From Colwellia sp. (GTDB taxonomy: Bacteria; Pseudomonadota; Gammaproteobacteria; Enterobacterales; Alteromonadaceae): a stretch of 18,658 nucleotides of DNA. Shown here one piece after another: positions 1 to 8,385 of this stretch; position 1 is the stretch's first letter; each line of letters starts with the position of its first letter. Below the pieces are notes generated by a model. That model worked only from the letters and a program-made list of their open reading frames with translations, searched no databases and was not told the DNA's origin. Position numbers and translations under genes: made by a program. The stretch spans positions 891 through 19,548 of the forward strand of contig DPHE01000002.1 in assembly GCA_003521815.1 (NCBI GenBank), given 5' to 3'.

Positions 1-335
1 TAGGTTGTGTTTTAGGTTGTTTTTGTTATCAGTGTTTTTTACATTTAATACTATTGCATCATCAGTGCCATCAAATTAATAAATTAAGTTATTGTCTTCG
101 TTAAAATATTATATATATATAGGGTGAGAATTTTCGTGATTAAAGGGAGAATGTTCGTCCAACTAGTTAGTTGAAATACCATATTTCACAAGATAAGTCG
201 TTAAGTAAAGACAACCATATATTATTTTGTCCTATGGACGTTCTATTCGGGTGCTCAATATTACTTGACCACGTCATAGACTAGGATGAATTCTTAGATT
301 AATTACCTCATTTTAAATTAGTAAAGGACTTTAAT
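1..335. other. AT-rich leader without a recognised gene
   Basis: No credible reading frame is seen on either strand. The stretch is very AT-rich and includes an alternating AT run near 110-120. An AAAGGA Shine-Dalgarno sequence at about 323-328 belongs to the gene that starts at 336. A promoter for that gene probably lies here, but no pair of -35 and -10 boxes stands out enough to call. Confidence 0.5.
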
Positions 336-1145
336 ATGCAGTGTTTGCAGCCTGAAAATAGTATGCTAATAATTTCAAATGATAGTTTTGTTATTGGTTT
401 ATTAACAGGTTATTGTGTAGCTAATCATTTTACTCTTAAATGCATATCTCGCTCTAAACCTTTATATAGTAATGGTGCTAGTCCAAAGTTTAAATTAATT
501 ATTATTGATTTACGTGAGCTGACTTCCACTCTGATTGAAGATCATTTTGAATCATTAAGCAATATTCACAATCAATATTCTATTCCTATTTGTGCCGTAC
601 ATAATATGAATATAATGCCACGTTATCTAATGTTACCATGGGTAAACTATTATAAAGACGAGACTTTTATTGAAAAACTTGATGAAAATATTAATAAATA
701 TATTATAGATTTCATTCATGTTCTTGATGAGCGAAGGAATAACAATCGCAGATTAGGGTTTGATCGCCGTACATTATTAGAAACAAATAACTCTTTTTCG
801 TCCAAAGAACTTAATGGTGCGCTTAAATTAATTAATCCAGGTGATGCTCTAGAATCATTAGGTCTTTTTGAAATAGACAGAGATTGTCAAAACGTTTATT
901 TAAAAGGAAAAAACCTAGAACTTACCGCTAAGGAGTTTAAGCTTTTTAACTTGTTAGCTGAATGCCCTGAACGCGTATGTACGACCGATAACTTGATAAC
1001 TCACTTATGGCCAAATAGAGATAGGGCAAATAAATCTGACCTTTATCAATACATGCATTTATTGAGAAAAAAGGTTGAATTTGACTCAGATAATCCGCAT
1101 TGGATCATAACAATTAAAGGTGTTGGTTATAAATTAAAGATATAA
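336..1145 (+). CDS. OmpR/PhoB-type winged-helix transcriptional regulator with degenerate receiver
   Basis: A 269-residue protein. Residues about 178-269 form a typical OmpR/PhoB winged-helix DNA-binding domain: the LELTAKEFKLFNLLA stretch at 193-207, the recognition region around 231-245, and the closing KGVGYKLKI. Residues about 10-125 have the size and strand pattern of a receiver. The strand ending in LIIIDLRE places an aspartate (D58) near the phosphorylation position, but the other receiver residues are poor: SND replaces the acidic pair, no Thr/Ser follows PICAVHN, and the Lys-Pro pair is not clear (YYKDETF). An arginine-rich linker (DERRNNNRRLGFDRR) joins the halves. The start fits an AAAGGA site 7 bases upstream. 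No kinase gene is adjacent. It probably binds DNA as an atypical or phosphorylation-independent regulator; its targets are unknown. Confidence 0.75.
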   Translation: MQCLQPENSMLIISNDSFVIGLLTGYCVANHFTLKCISRSKPLYSNGASPKFKLIIIDLRELTSTLIEDHFESLSNIHNQYSIPICAVHNMNIMPRYLMLPWVNYYKDETFIEKLDENINKYIIDFIHVLDERRNNNRRLGFDRRTLLETNNSFSSKELNGALKLINPGDALESLGLFEIDRDCQNVYLKGKNLELTAKEFKLFNLLAECPERVCTTDNLITHLWPNRDRANKSDLYQYMHLLRKKVEFDSDNPHWIITIKGVGYKLKI

Positions 1146-1522
1146 ATATTTTTTGATAACGAATCATTAGACTTAGTAGACTAACACCGATAGGTTAATA
1201 AAAAAACATTGATTTTTAGCCAAATCAGATTAAATTCCGATGTTTATTTTACATCATTTTTATCCCCTTCTATTATAGTTTTCACACCAGAGCATTTTAA
1301 TTTCTTACCGAAGTGTTATTATCTAATTTAATTGATATGGCCTTGAATAATTTGGTGTTAACCTTGAATTTCCTTTTTTACGGTGTTGATTTTTCATTAC
1401 GTTAACCATTAAATGATAAATCAAGTATACTAATTAATACGATAAAATTTATCGTATTTAAGGGTGAATAACTAGTGGTAAATTATCGTTCACAAGCTCT
1501 GCTTTATAAATAAGGATTATTT
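1146..1522. other. intergenic regulatory region upstream of the glutamate-synthase-like gene
   Basis: A 377-base gap without a credible gene. Near its left end there is a weak AT-rich hairpin (TGATTT pairing with AAATCA, about 1210-1226), which is too weak to call a terminator. The right part holds a possible promoter (TTAACC about 1402, TATACT 1426-1431) and a long palindrome at 1436-1458, listed separately. AAGGA at 1512-1516 is the ribosome binding site of the next gene. Confidence 0.5.
1436..1458. promoter_or_regulatory. 23-bp palindrome, candidate operator
   Basis: AATACGATAAA and TTTATCGTATT are perfect 11-base reverse complements around one central A. The site begins 5 bases after a good -10 box (TATACT, 1426-1431) and ends 64 bases before the start codon at 1523. 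That is where a dimeric repressor would cover the transcription start. No T-run follows, so a terminator is less likely. The binding protein is not known. Confidence 0.5.
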
Positions 1523-3172
1523 ATGACCATTATGCAAAAAACGCTTTGGTTAATTGTCTTTTTAGGTAATTTTTCAGCAGGGTACTATTATATGCACAGC
1601 AATAGTGCATTTAGTGTCTCTTTATTAATCTCAACATTACTCTATAGCGTTATTGGACTGTATGACGTTTTTTATAGCCGTCATAGCTTGAATCGCTTAT
1701 ACCCTGTTGTGGCGTATCTACGTTATTTTCTTGAGTCTTTCCGTGTTGAAATTCAGCAATACTTTATTGCTAATAACACCGAAGAATTACCTTTTAATCG
1801 AGAGCAACGCTCGTTAGTTTATCGACGCGCTAAAAATGAGCGTGATACTATTGCTTTTGGCACACAGCGTAACCTCCTTGAAGATAATTATTTAAGTTTA
1901 TGGCATTCCTTATCACCAGTTGATATTAAAGAAAGCAGTAAACGTGTTCTTATTGGCGGCGCTAGCTGTCAACAACCTTATTTAGCCTCTTATTTAAATA
2001 TTTCAGCGATGAGCTTTGGCTCATTAAGCAATAATGCCATAGAAGCATTTAATTTAGGCGCTAAAAAAGCAGATTGTTTTCATAATACCGGTGAGGGGGC
2101 TGCAAGTCCTTATCACTTAAAGCACGGTGGCGATTTAGTTTGGCAATTGGGTACAGGGTTATTTGGTTGTCGTGATGATAAAGGGCGCTTTAATCCAAGG
2201 ACATTTGAAACAACGGCTAAATTACCGCAAATCAAAATGATAGAAATAAAATTGAGCCAAGGGGCTAAGCCAGGTCATGGAGGTGTGCTCCCTAAAGCGA
2301 AAATAACCGACGAAATTGCCTACATCAGAAATATTTCAAAAGACCATGATTGTATCTCACCAGCAGTTAATCCTGAATGTACGTCGCCAAAAGACTTGTT
2401 AGCTTTTGTCGAGCAGTTACGCACTTTAAGTGGTGGTAAACCTATTGGTTTTAAATTATGTGTTGGTAATCCGGCAGAATTTTTAAGTATTTGTAAAGCA
2501 ATGTTAGAAACTGGTATTACGCCTGATTTTATTACAGTCGATGGCGCAGAAGGCGGTACAGGTGCTGCTCCTGTTGAATTTTCAAACCGCTTAGGCTTAA
2601 TCTGTTTAGAGGGAGTAAGCATAGTCAATAACGCATTGGTTGGTGTAGGACTTAGAGAGAAAATAAAAATAATTGCCTCTGGTAAAACCGCATCAAGTTT
2701 TGATTTACTCGCCAAAATAGCCGCTGGCGCAGATATTGTTAATGCTGCTAGAACGATGATGATGGCCATTGGTTGCATTCAATCAAGACACTGTAATTCC
2801 AATCGTTGTCCAACAGGTATTGCCACACAAGATCCAGCTAGATCTAAAGCAATAGATGTTGATGTAAAAAGTGAGCGAGTGAAAAATTTTCATCACAATA
2901 CACTCGCTAGTTTTTTTGAATTGTTGGGTAGTATGGGCTTGGATGATCCGACTAAACTTGTACCGCAGATGATAAAAAAGCGTTCACCTTATGGAGCTCA
3001 AATGTCAATGGGTAGTCTTGTCGAGCCGTTAGCTTTCAGAGCATTAATAGATAACGTAGAGGTTGATGAATCATGGCAACATTGGTGGCAAGCGAGTAGT
3101 GCAGAGCAGTTTTATGTAGAAGATCTTTTTATACTGAAATCCCCAGAGTTTCATCAAGCAAAAACTCATTAA
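1523..3172 (+). CDS. membrane-anchored FMN-binding glutamate synthase family protein
   Basis: A 549-residue protein related to the FMN-binding central domain of glutamate synthase (GltB, COG0069). Two hydrophobic segments (about 7-25 and 31-50) anchor it in the membrane. The barrel follows, with the conserved blocks ISAMSFGSLS (160-169), HNTGEGAASPYH (187-198), LSQGAKPGHGG (244-254) and DGAEGGTGAAP (340-350). C418, C424 and C429 in the C-x5-C-x4-C pattern match the 3Fe-4S cluster of GltB. There is no N-terminal glutaminase domain, no C-terminal beta-helix domain and no GltD-like partner nearby, so classical glutamate synthesis from glutamine is not supported. A stand-alone ferredoxin-type or unknown amino-acid redox role is more likely. 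The start is set by AAGGA 6 bases upstream; a 23-bp palindrome precedes the gene. Confidence 0.85.
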   Translation: MTIMQKTLWLIVFLGNFSAGYYYMHSNSAFSVSLLISTLLYSVIGLYDVFYSRHSLNRLYPVVAYLRYFLESFRVEIQQYFIANNTEELPFNREQRSLVYRRAKNERDTIAFGTQRNLLEDNYLSLWHSLSPVDIKESSKRVLIGGASCQQPYLASYLNISAMSFGSLSNNAIEAFNLGAKKADCFHNTGEGAASPYHLKHGGDLVWQLGTGLFGCRDDKGRFNPRTFETTAKLPQIKMIEIKLSQGAKPGHGGVLPKAKITDEIAYIRNISKDHDCISPAVNPECTSPKDLLAFVEQLRTLSGGKPIGFKLCVGNPAEFLSICKAMLETGITPDFITVDGAEGGTGAAPVEFSNRLGLICLEGVSIVNNALVGVGLREKIKIIASGKTASSFDLLAKIAAGADIVNAARTMMMAIGCIQSRHCNSNRCPTGIATQDPARSKAIDVDVKSERVKNFHHNTLASFFELLGSMGLDDPTKLVPQMIKKRSPYGAQMSMGSLVEPLAFRALIDNVEVDESWQHWWQASSAEQFYVEDLFILKSPEFHQAKTH

Positions 3173-3382
3173 GCGTTATATGAATTAAAGCACTTATTCA
3201 GCTCAATTCTAACTGAGTTAACTCCGTGTTATATGTGTCATTGCTTAGCATTATTCATGGCTGCCACTACCGTGGTGTTATTTCAATTAATGGTTTCTTT
3301 TTGGACTGCGTACAAAGGCTTTAGCTCTTCTAGGAGACTTACGTCAAATAGCTATAGCAATTATCTACATTTTGATACCTTG

Positions 3383-5038
3383 TTAAATGATAGTTTGAAG
3401 TGCCTGTTCTCTATTATTGAATTGATGTTTTTTATCTAATAAAGTTTCTAAAGATAATTTATTTAGTGATTGATTAATTTTATCATTACCCGTGATAACC
3501 AACACGTTTTTATTCTTTCTTTTAGTACGCTCTATAAGATCGATGATCATAAGAGCGGTGGTTGTCCCTATCAATTTAGCTTGTGATAAGTCTATTACTA
3601 ACGTTGTAAATGCAATGTTTTCAGTAAAGCGACGAGATAACTCTCTAGAAACAGCAAAACTAACAGGGCCGTCAATGGATAATAAAACAGTATTCGCTAA
3701 GGCTTTACTCCTATTTTTTTGAATATCATCCGTTAATGCTGTATTGAGGTTGCTTGATGATATTTCACTCATTAATTCATTTCCTCTTTTAAAGGTAATG
3801 CTATCGAGTTGAATATCAGCCAAGCGATCTAATGTTACTAAATTAGCAATAAACATACCGACTAACACGGCAGTAATTAAATCAACAAATACGGTTAGTA
3901 CTAATACTAATAACATTAAAGAAGCGGAAAATACGCCTACTTTTTTTATCTGAAAAATAAAGCGCCAATCAACAATATCAATACCAACTTTAATTAACAT
4001 ACCAGCGAGAACTGTATGAGGAATATACTGTGCGTAATCTCCTGCCCAGAGTATAACCATTAATAAGGTAATAGAATGTACTATGCCAGATAGGGCTGTT
4101 TTACCTCCGGCACGAATATTAATTGCAGTACGCATAGTCGCTCCTGCGCCCGGTAATGCACCAAAAAATCCCGCAATGGTATTCGCCATTCCTTGGCCGA
4201 TAAGTTCTTTATCGCTATCGTGATGACTTTCGGTCATGGTGTCTGCAACCATTGAGGTGAGTAATGAGTCAATAGCGCCTAATACCGCCAATAAAAAGGC
4301 GAAATAACTAACTTGATAAAGTGTATCTAAAGATAGGCTAGGTAATATTAGACTAGGAAAACCGGTCGGAATTACACCAATAACAGAAATACCTTGTTGG
4401 GTTAAAAAGGTTGAGCACAAAAGTGTTAATGTGACTAAGGCAAATAGGGGAGCGGGGATTATTTTAGCCCATTTTTCAGGCCAATATATCATGATTAAAA
4501 GAGTGAGCACACCCAGTGAAGTAGCAAAAACATTTTGCTGATTAAATGTGTCCGTTATATTCGTTAGTGCAGCTAATGCGTTGCCATAGCTTGGGTTACC
4601 CAGAAGAGGGGATATCTGCAGCAAAATAATAATAATACCAATACCTGTCATAAAACCAGAAATAACAGGATAGGGCACCATAACAAAATATTTACCTAGT
4701 TTAAGTAAACCAAATGATATTTGAAATAAGCCAGCTAAAATTACACAAGTAAAAGCTAATACCAGCCCTGTGTCCGGATTATTTGCTATTAATTGAGTTA
4801 ACACTAATGCCATTACCACACTCATAGGCCCTGTTGGCCCTGATATTTGTGTGGCAGTTCCTCCAAATAAGGCAGCAAAAAAACCAACTAAAATGGCGCC
4901 ATAAACACCGGCTATAGCCCCTGCACCTGATGAAACACCGAATGCTAATGCTAATGGTAGTGCTATAACCGCAGCGGTTAAGCCGCCAAAGATATCACCT
5001 TTAAGATGCTCACTAGATATTTTATTGATTAATATAAT
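3383..5038 (-). CDS. SulP family inorganic anion transporter with STAS domain; start codon non-canonical or lost
   Basis: The product is a SulP-type membrane transporter (sulfate, bicarbonate or related anions) with many membrane segments and a C-terminal cytoplasmic STAS domain (LSIDGPVSFAVSRELSRRF, then VIDLSQAKLIG). The first ATG is at 4825, but the frame stays open upstream for 71 more codons that encode the expected SulP N-terminus: INKISSEHLKGDIFGG, then ALPLALAFGVSSGAGAIAG, then GGTATQISGPTGP. Starting at 4825 would lose the first membrane helices. Between 4826 and the in-frame stop at 5048-5050 there is no ATG, GTG or TTG. AAGGTG at 5044-5049 is a fair ribosome binding site 5 bases before ATT (5036-5038) and 8 before ATA (5033-5035), so a rare ATT start or an ATG mutated to ATA is likely. 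No carbonic anhydrase gene is adjacent. Confidence 0.8.
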   Translation of the reverse strand: MILINKISSEHLKGDIFGGLTAAVIALPLALAFGVSSGAGAIAGVYGAILVGFFAALFGGTATQISGPTGPMSVVMALVLTQLIANNPDTGLVLAFTCVILAGLFQISFGLLKLGKYFVMVPYPVISGFMTGIGIIIILLQISPLLGNPSYGNALAALTNITDTFNQQNVFATSLGVLTLLIMIYWPEKWAKIIPAPLFALVTLTLLCSTFLTQQGISVIGVIPTGFPSLILPSLSLDTLYQVSYFAFLLAVLGAIDSLLTSMVADTMTESHHDSDKELIGQGMANTIAGFFGALPGAGATMRTAINIRAGGKTALSGIVHSITLLMVILWAGDYAQYIPHTVLAGMLIKVGIDIVDWRFIFQIKKVGVFSASLMLLVLVLTVFVDLITAVLVGMFIANLVTLDRLADIQLDSITFKRGNELMSEISSSNLNTALTDDIQKNRSKALANTVLLSIDGPVSFAVSRELSRRFTENIAFTTLVIDLSQAKLIGTTTALMIIDLIERTKRKNKNVLVITGNDKINQSLNKLSLETLLDKKHQFNNREQALQTII

Positions 5039-5098
5039 TACAACACCTTAAAAGTATAAGTAGGGAACTTTTATTTTTTTAGATGAGTGTAACAAAAA

Positions 5099-5159
5099 GC
5101 GCTTATAATACCTAATGAGTTTTCATCTTGAGGTAAATAGAGTATAAAAGTATAAGCGC
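5099..5159 (-). terminator. candidate terminator of the pdsR-pdsS operon
   Basis: On the minus strand a GCGCTTATA arm (5151-5159) lies just behind the kinase stop codon. A perfectly complementary TATAAGCGC (5099-5107) follows after a 43-base loop and is directly followed by TTTTT. The long loop is unusual for an intrinsic terminator, although smaller pairings inside it could shorten it. The position, between the kinase gene and sulP, supports an end of transcription or an attenuator before sulP. Confidence 0.4.
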
Positions 5160-5175
5160 GGGTTAAAAAATGGTG

Positions 5176-7422
5176 TCATGAGGCCTTGGTAGGCAAGCTA
5201 ATGTGAATCGTAACACCATCAGGCGCTTTGTGATTATAAGCGCTGATTTGTCCGTGATGAAACTGGCAAACTAATCGAGAAATATATAAACCTAAACCAA
5301 GGTGTGGCACATCATGGTTACTATTATCTTTTTGGTTAGTGTCGCGTAATGACACCATAGAATCAAATAAACTGTCGCTTAGTTGATCTGGTAGTAATAT
5401 GCCGTTATTACTAATGAATAATTCAGCATTATTACTGTTCTTTTTTAACGCAATAGTGATACGATTGTCTTCACTAAATTCAACGCCATTACTGATCACC
5501 TTGTCTAACAGTTGAACTATATGTTCAGGTGAACCATGCAAAAGGAATGTATTTACTGTGGGATCCTTTATGTCTATATTCAAGACAAAATTTATGGTTG
5601 GGTATATTTGCTGGTAGCCTAAAATACAGCCGTTAACAACCTCTTTTAAGTCAAAATCAATTTTTTCAGTGGTTGATAACATTTGTTCAAGACGAGTAGC
5701 TTCACTCATGTTGGTGAGAATTAAATTTAGCGTATTAATACCCGTTTGCGCTCTTTCAATATAAGGACTGTTATTTTTATCTATTTGATGTGGCGACGCT
5801 TTTTGTAAACTTAGATTGTCCAATGAGGTTTTAACCACGGCAATAGGGGTTCTTAATTCATGAGATAAACGCGATGATATGTTTTCTAAATAGTGATTAT
5901 ACTCACTTAAGCGGTTAACTGCCGTGGTAAAACTGCGAGATAAATCACCTATTTCATCATTATTGTTAGATGCTTTCATTTGGCCCGTAATTCGTCCTTG
6001 CTTATCAATGGCTAATTCGGCTTGAGTAGATAAATGTCGAATACGTGATGAAATGCGTGAGGCAAATAACACAAAAGCCAAGGCGCCTAAACTCATAATG
6101 GCTAAAATCACGGTAAATAACTTTTCTAAAGCGCGGTTTCTTAGTGTACGAATACCGTTAGTCGTTTCTTCAACAATGACAGCACCTTGCACTTGATTGT
6201 TAATAAAAACAGGGTAAGCAGCAGAAAGGACTAGGGCTTTTTTATCGGTAGTTAAACGCCATTGAGAGGTTGCTTTTCCATTTAAGGCACTAACAATATG
6301 TGAGCCTTGTAAATGTTGTTCATCATAGAGCTGGTCAATAAAATCTGTTGACGGTTTAGTTAATACTTTATAATACAGGGGTAACAATAATTGTTGCTTA
6401 AACTGATACCAAAGATTGTTATTTTCATCTTCCTTGGGTTGTTTTTTCTTCGCATGCCATACACCACTAGCTGATTTTAGTGAACCCGCGCTAGCTAATA
6501 CTCTGTGGTGTTGATCAACCACCCAAATACTAGAATTAGTATAACGCATCCCTTTAACAATACGTTCAATTTCGGGCGAGGGCACAACAATAGTCCCCAA
6601 ACTTTTTGCTTTACTTGGATCTGCTGAGCCAATTGCAGAAACTGGTTCACTATCTGTTTTATCTACGTCAAAAAAAGCAAAAGCAATATTATTGCCTAAA
6701 TTTTCTAACGGTACTCTCAATTCAATATTATATCCTTGTGGTGTTAATAACCAGTTCCCTTGAATGTGTGGTGAGGGGGTAGGGATCTTACTTTCACCAT
6801 CAGTGATACTAAAGGCAGATATCCAACCCGCTTCTTTATTACTAATAAGAAAACGATTTAATTTATTATTACTATCACTAAAAGAGAGAGCTAGATGATC
6901 ACTGTTCGTGATGCTACGGCTATTTTTACCACGAAAGATAAGTTGGTTATCAACGACTTTAAAAAACAAATATAAATAATTATCGTATTTACCTACGCTA
7001 GCTTTAAAATTTAAGCTTAATGGCTCTTTGGCAAATAGCTGCTGCTGATGGTGATAAAAGTGTGTGCGTTGGTTAAATTCAGGCCAATCGTTATGCAGAC
7101 CGTCTAACTGAACAGCTTGCGTTAATTGATAGCCATAAAGATCTTTGCCTTGTTCAACATTAGGTAAAAAACTCGCTTGATTATTAAATAGTTTTTCACG
7201 TTCATGTAAAGCGGTAGCTAGCGCACGTGCTGTTCCTACTAATGTTTGCTCTTGTCCAAAGCGCAAATACTTTTCCATTTCCCACACATATTGATAACCA
7301 AACCAAGGAATAACAAACAGAAAACTTGAGAGCAACAACAGCTTTGATCTCAGACCAAAACGTAATTTGAAACGTTTACCATTAACCATATTAGGTTTCA
7401 TCATTGGTAGTGTTTTTAGCAC
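5176..7422 (-). CDS. pdsS: sensor histidine kinase of the proteobacterial dedicated sortase system (PdsS-like)
   Basis: A 748-residue membrane kinase. Membrane helix 1 is at about 26-46 and helix 2 at about 434-456. The periplasmic part between them contains a region (about 105-255) resembling a family 9 carbohydrate-binding fold: DGLHNDWPE, YLYLFFKVVDN, SDHLALSFSD, GYNIELRVPLE. A HAMP-like linker (about 456-508) follows, then a HisKA domain with the phospho-accepting H521 in SHELRTP, and an ATPase domain with N645 in the N box and GLGLY (709-713) in the G2 box. The first G box is weak (SNNGILLPD). The size and this unusual sensor match the marine sortase-linked kinase family. The first start is a GTG at 7420-7422, overlapping pdsR by 32 bases; ATGs at 7404, 7401 and 7389 are alternatives. 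The overlap implies translational coupling with the regulator. Confidence 0.8.
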   Translation of the reverse strand: MLKTLPMMKPNMVNGKRFKLRFGLRSKLLLLSSFLFVIPWFGYQYVWEMEKYLRFGQEQTLVGTARALATALHEREKLFNNQASFLPNVEQGKDLYGYQLTQAVQLDGLHNDWPEFNQRTHFYHHQQQLFAKEPLSLNFKASVGKYDNYLYLFFKVVDNQLIFRGKNSRSITNSDHLALSFSDSNNKLNRFLISNKEAGWISAFSITDGESKIPTPSPHIQGNWLLTPQGYNIELRVPLENLGNNIAFAFFDVDKTDSEPVSAIGSADPSKAKSLGTIVVPSPEIERIVKGMRYTNSSIWVVDQHHRVLASAGSLKSASGVWHAKKKQPKEDENNNLWYQFKQQLLLPLYYKVLTKPSTDFIDQLYDEQHLQGSHIVSALNGKATSQWRLTTDKKALVLSAAYPVFINNQVQGAVIVEETTNGIRTLRNRALEKLFTVILAIMSLGALAFVLFASRISSRIRHLSTQAELAIDKQGRITGQMKASNNNDEIGDLSRSFTTAVNRLSEYNHYLENISSRLSHELRTPIAVVKTSLDNLSLQKASPHQIDKNNSPYIERAQTGINTLNLILTNMSEATRLEQMLSTTEKIDFDLKEVVNGCILGYQQIYPTINFVLNIDIKDPTVNTFLLHGSPEHIVQLLDKVISNGVEFSEDNRITIALKKNSNNAELFISNNGILLPDQLSDSLFDSMVSLRDTNQKDNSNHDVPHLGLGLYISRLVCQFHHGQISAYNHKAPDGVTIHISLPTKAS

Positions 7423-8107
7423 TTAACCAGCGATAACCCATGCCATAAACCGTTTCGATGCAGTCAAAGTTATTATCGTGTAGCATAAATTTTTTGCGTA
7501 TTCGTTTGATATGTGAAGTGATAGTACTGTCATCAACATATATTTTTGAATCAGTCATTAGTTGTGTACGGTTTTTAACATGTCCAGGATGTTTGGCTAA
7601 TGCATGCACTAACCAGAATTCGGTAATGGTTAAATCAATAGACCTGTGTTGCCAAGTAATACTCATACGTTGGCTGTCAACCGTTAAAGCTCCTGTTTGA
7701 GTAATATGTTCATCGTTAACCGGTTGCTTTAGTGCTTCTTGTCGACGGAATAAAGCAGATATACGAGCAGTTAAGTGAGGTAAGCTAATATCTTTGGTTA
7801 GGTAGTCATCTGCGCCAATTCGTAAACCAGATACTGTATCAAAATCATTGTCACGTGCGGTTAGGAATATAATAGGTAAGGAAGCCGATTTAGTTCTAAG
7901 TTGCTGACACAGTAAAAATCCACCGTCATATTCATTATTTAAACCTATGTCTAAAATCACGAGATTTGGCAAACGAAGATTAAAGGCTTGAGTCGCGGTA
8001 GAACGATCAGCATAGGTTTGTACTTGATAGCCTTGGCTACGTAATACATCTGCATAATTTTCTCTTATAGCGGCCTCATCTTCTACAATAGCAATTCTTT
8101 TACTCAT
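7391..8107 (-). CDS. pdsR: response regulator of the proteobacterial dedicated sortase system (PdsR-like)
   Basis: A 238-residue OmpR-family response regulator. The receiver (1-120) has the acidic cluster E9-D10-E11, the phosphorylation site D53 in VILDIGL, T83 in FLTARD and K105 in YLTKD; the usual proline after the lysine is aspartate here. The winged-helix domain (about 135-230) ends in YGMGYRW. All residues needed for phosphorylation by the overlapping kinase gene are present. It is divergent from the pdsO-like gene with a 278-base gap, so it probably controls its own operon and pdsO from that gap. Assignment to the Pds family rests on the partner kinase and the neighbouring OmpA-like gene; the protein alone would be called a generic OmpR-type regulator. 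Confidence 0.8.
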   Translation of the reverse strand: MSKRIAIVEDEAAIRENYADVLRSQGYQVQTYADRSTATQAFNLRLPNLVILDIGLNNEYDGGFLLCQQLRTKSASLPIIFLTARDNDFDTVSGLRIGADDYLTKDISLPHLTARISALFRRQEALKQPVNDEHITQTGALTVDSQRMSITWQHRSIDLTITEFWLVHALAKHPGHVKNRTQLMTDSKIYVDDSTITSHIKRIRKKFMLHDNNFDCIETVYGMGYRWLSAKNTTNDET

Positions 8108-8295
8108 TTATATTCACTTTTGATTGTATTGATAACTTGAAACCCAAACTCATTACCGCTCTTATATTGACTATATCTAAATTTACTCGTTAACGCGCTT
8201 ATTTTATTAAATTGCCATATTGTTGCCACAATTGCCCACTGCTTTGCCTTTATTTGGGCAGAACAATGCCTGTTTTTTTCGGTTTAATAACTCCT

Positions 8296-8333
8296 GTCAA
8301 CAATACTTATGTTAACAACAGAAGTTAACAACA
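8296..8333. promoter_or_regulatory. direct repeats GTTAACAACA upstream of pdsO, candidate PdsR site
   Basis: Two identical 10-mers GTTAACAACA lie at 8311-8320 and 8324-8333, and a degenerate third copy (GTCAACAATA) at 8296-8305. OmpR-type regulators bind direct repeats as tandem dimers, so this is a reasonable site for the divergently encoded regulator. Spacings of 15 and 13 bases are wider than the usual 10-11, so the link is inference. The repeats end 52 bases before the pdsO start codon. Confidence 0.35.
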
Positions 8334-8385
8334 CATATTTAGCCAGACTATTTAATAACACAAACTGATTAAGCAAGGAAATATT

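Noticed and set aside
109..120. Alternating AT run as a promoter or phase-variable repeat
   Set aside because: It is short, lies over 200 bases from the first gene, and is expected in such AT-rich sequence.
1210..1226. AT-rich hairpin as terminator of the first gene
   Set aside because: The six-base stem has almost no G or C and no proper T-run follows.
2320..2778. Minus-strand open frame of 152 codons inside the glutamate-synthase-like gene
   Set aside because: It is antisense to a conserved domain, has no recognisable family, and is explained by the codon pattern of the real gene.
3233..3439. Plus-strand frame of 68 codons between the glutamate-synthase-like gene and sulP
   Set aside because: It has no ribosome binding site, overlaps the sulP 3' end antisense, and resembles no known family.
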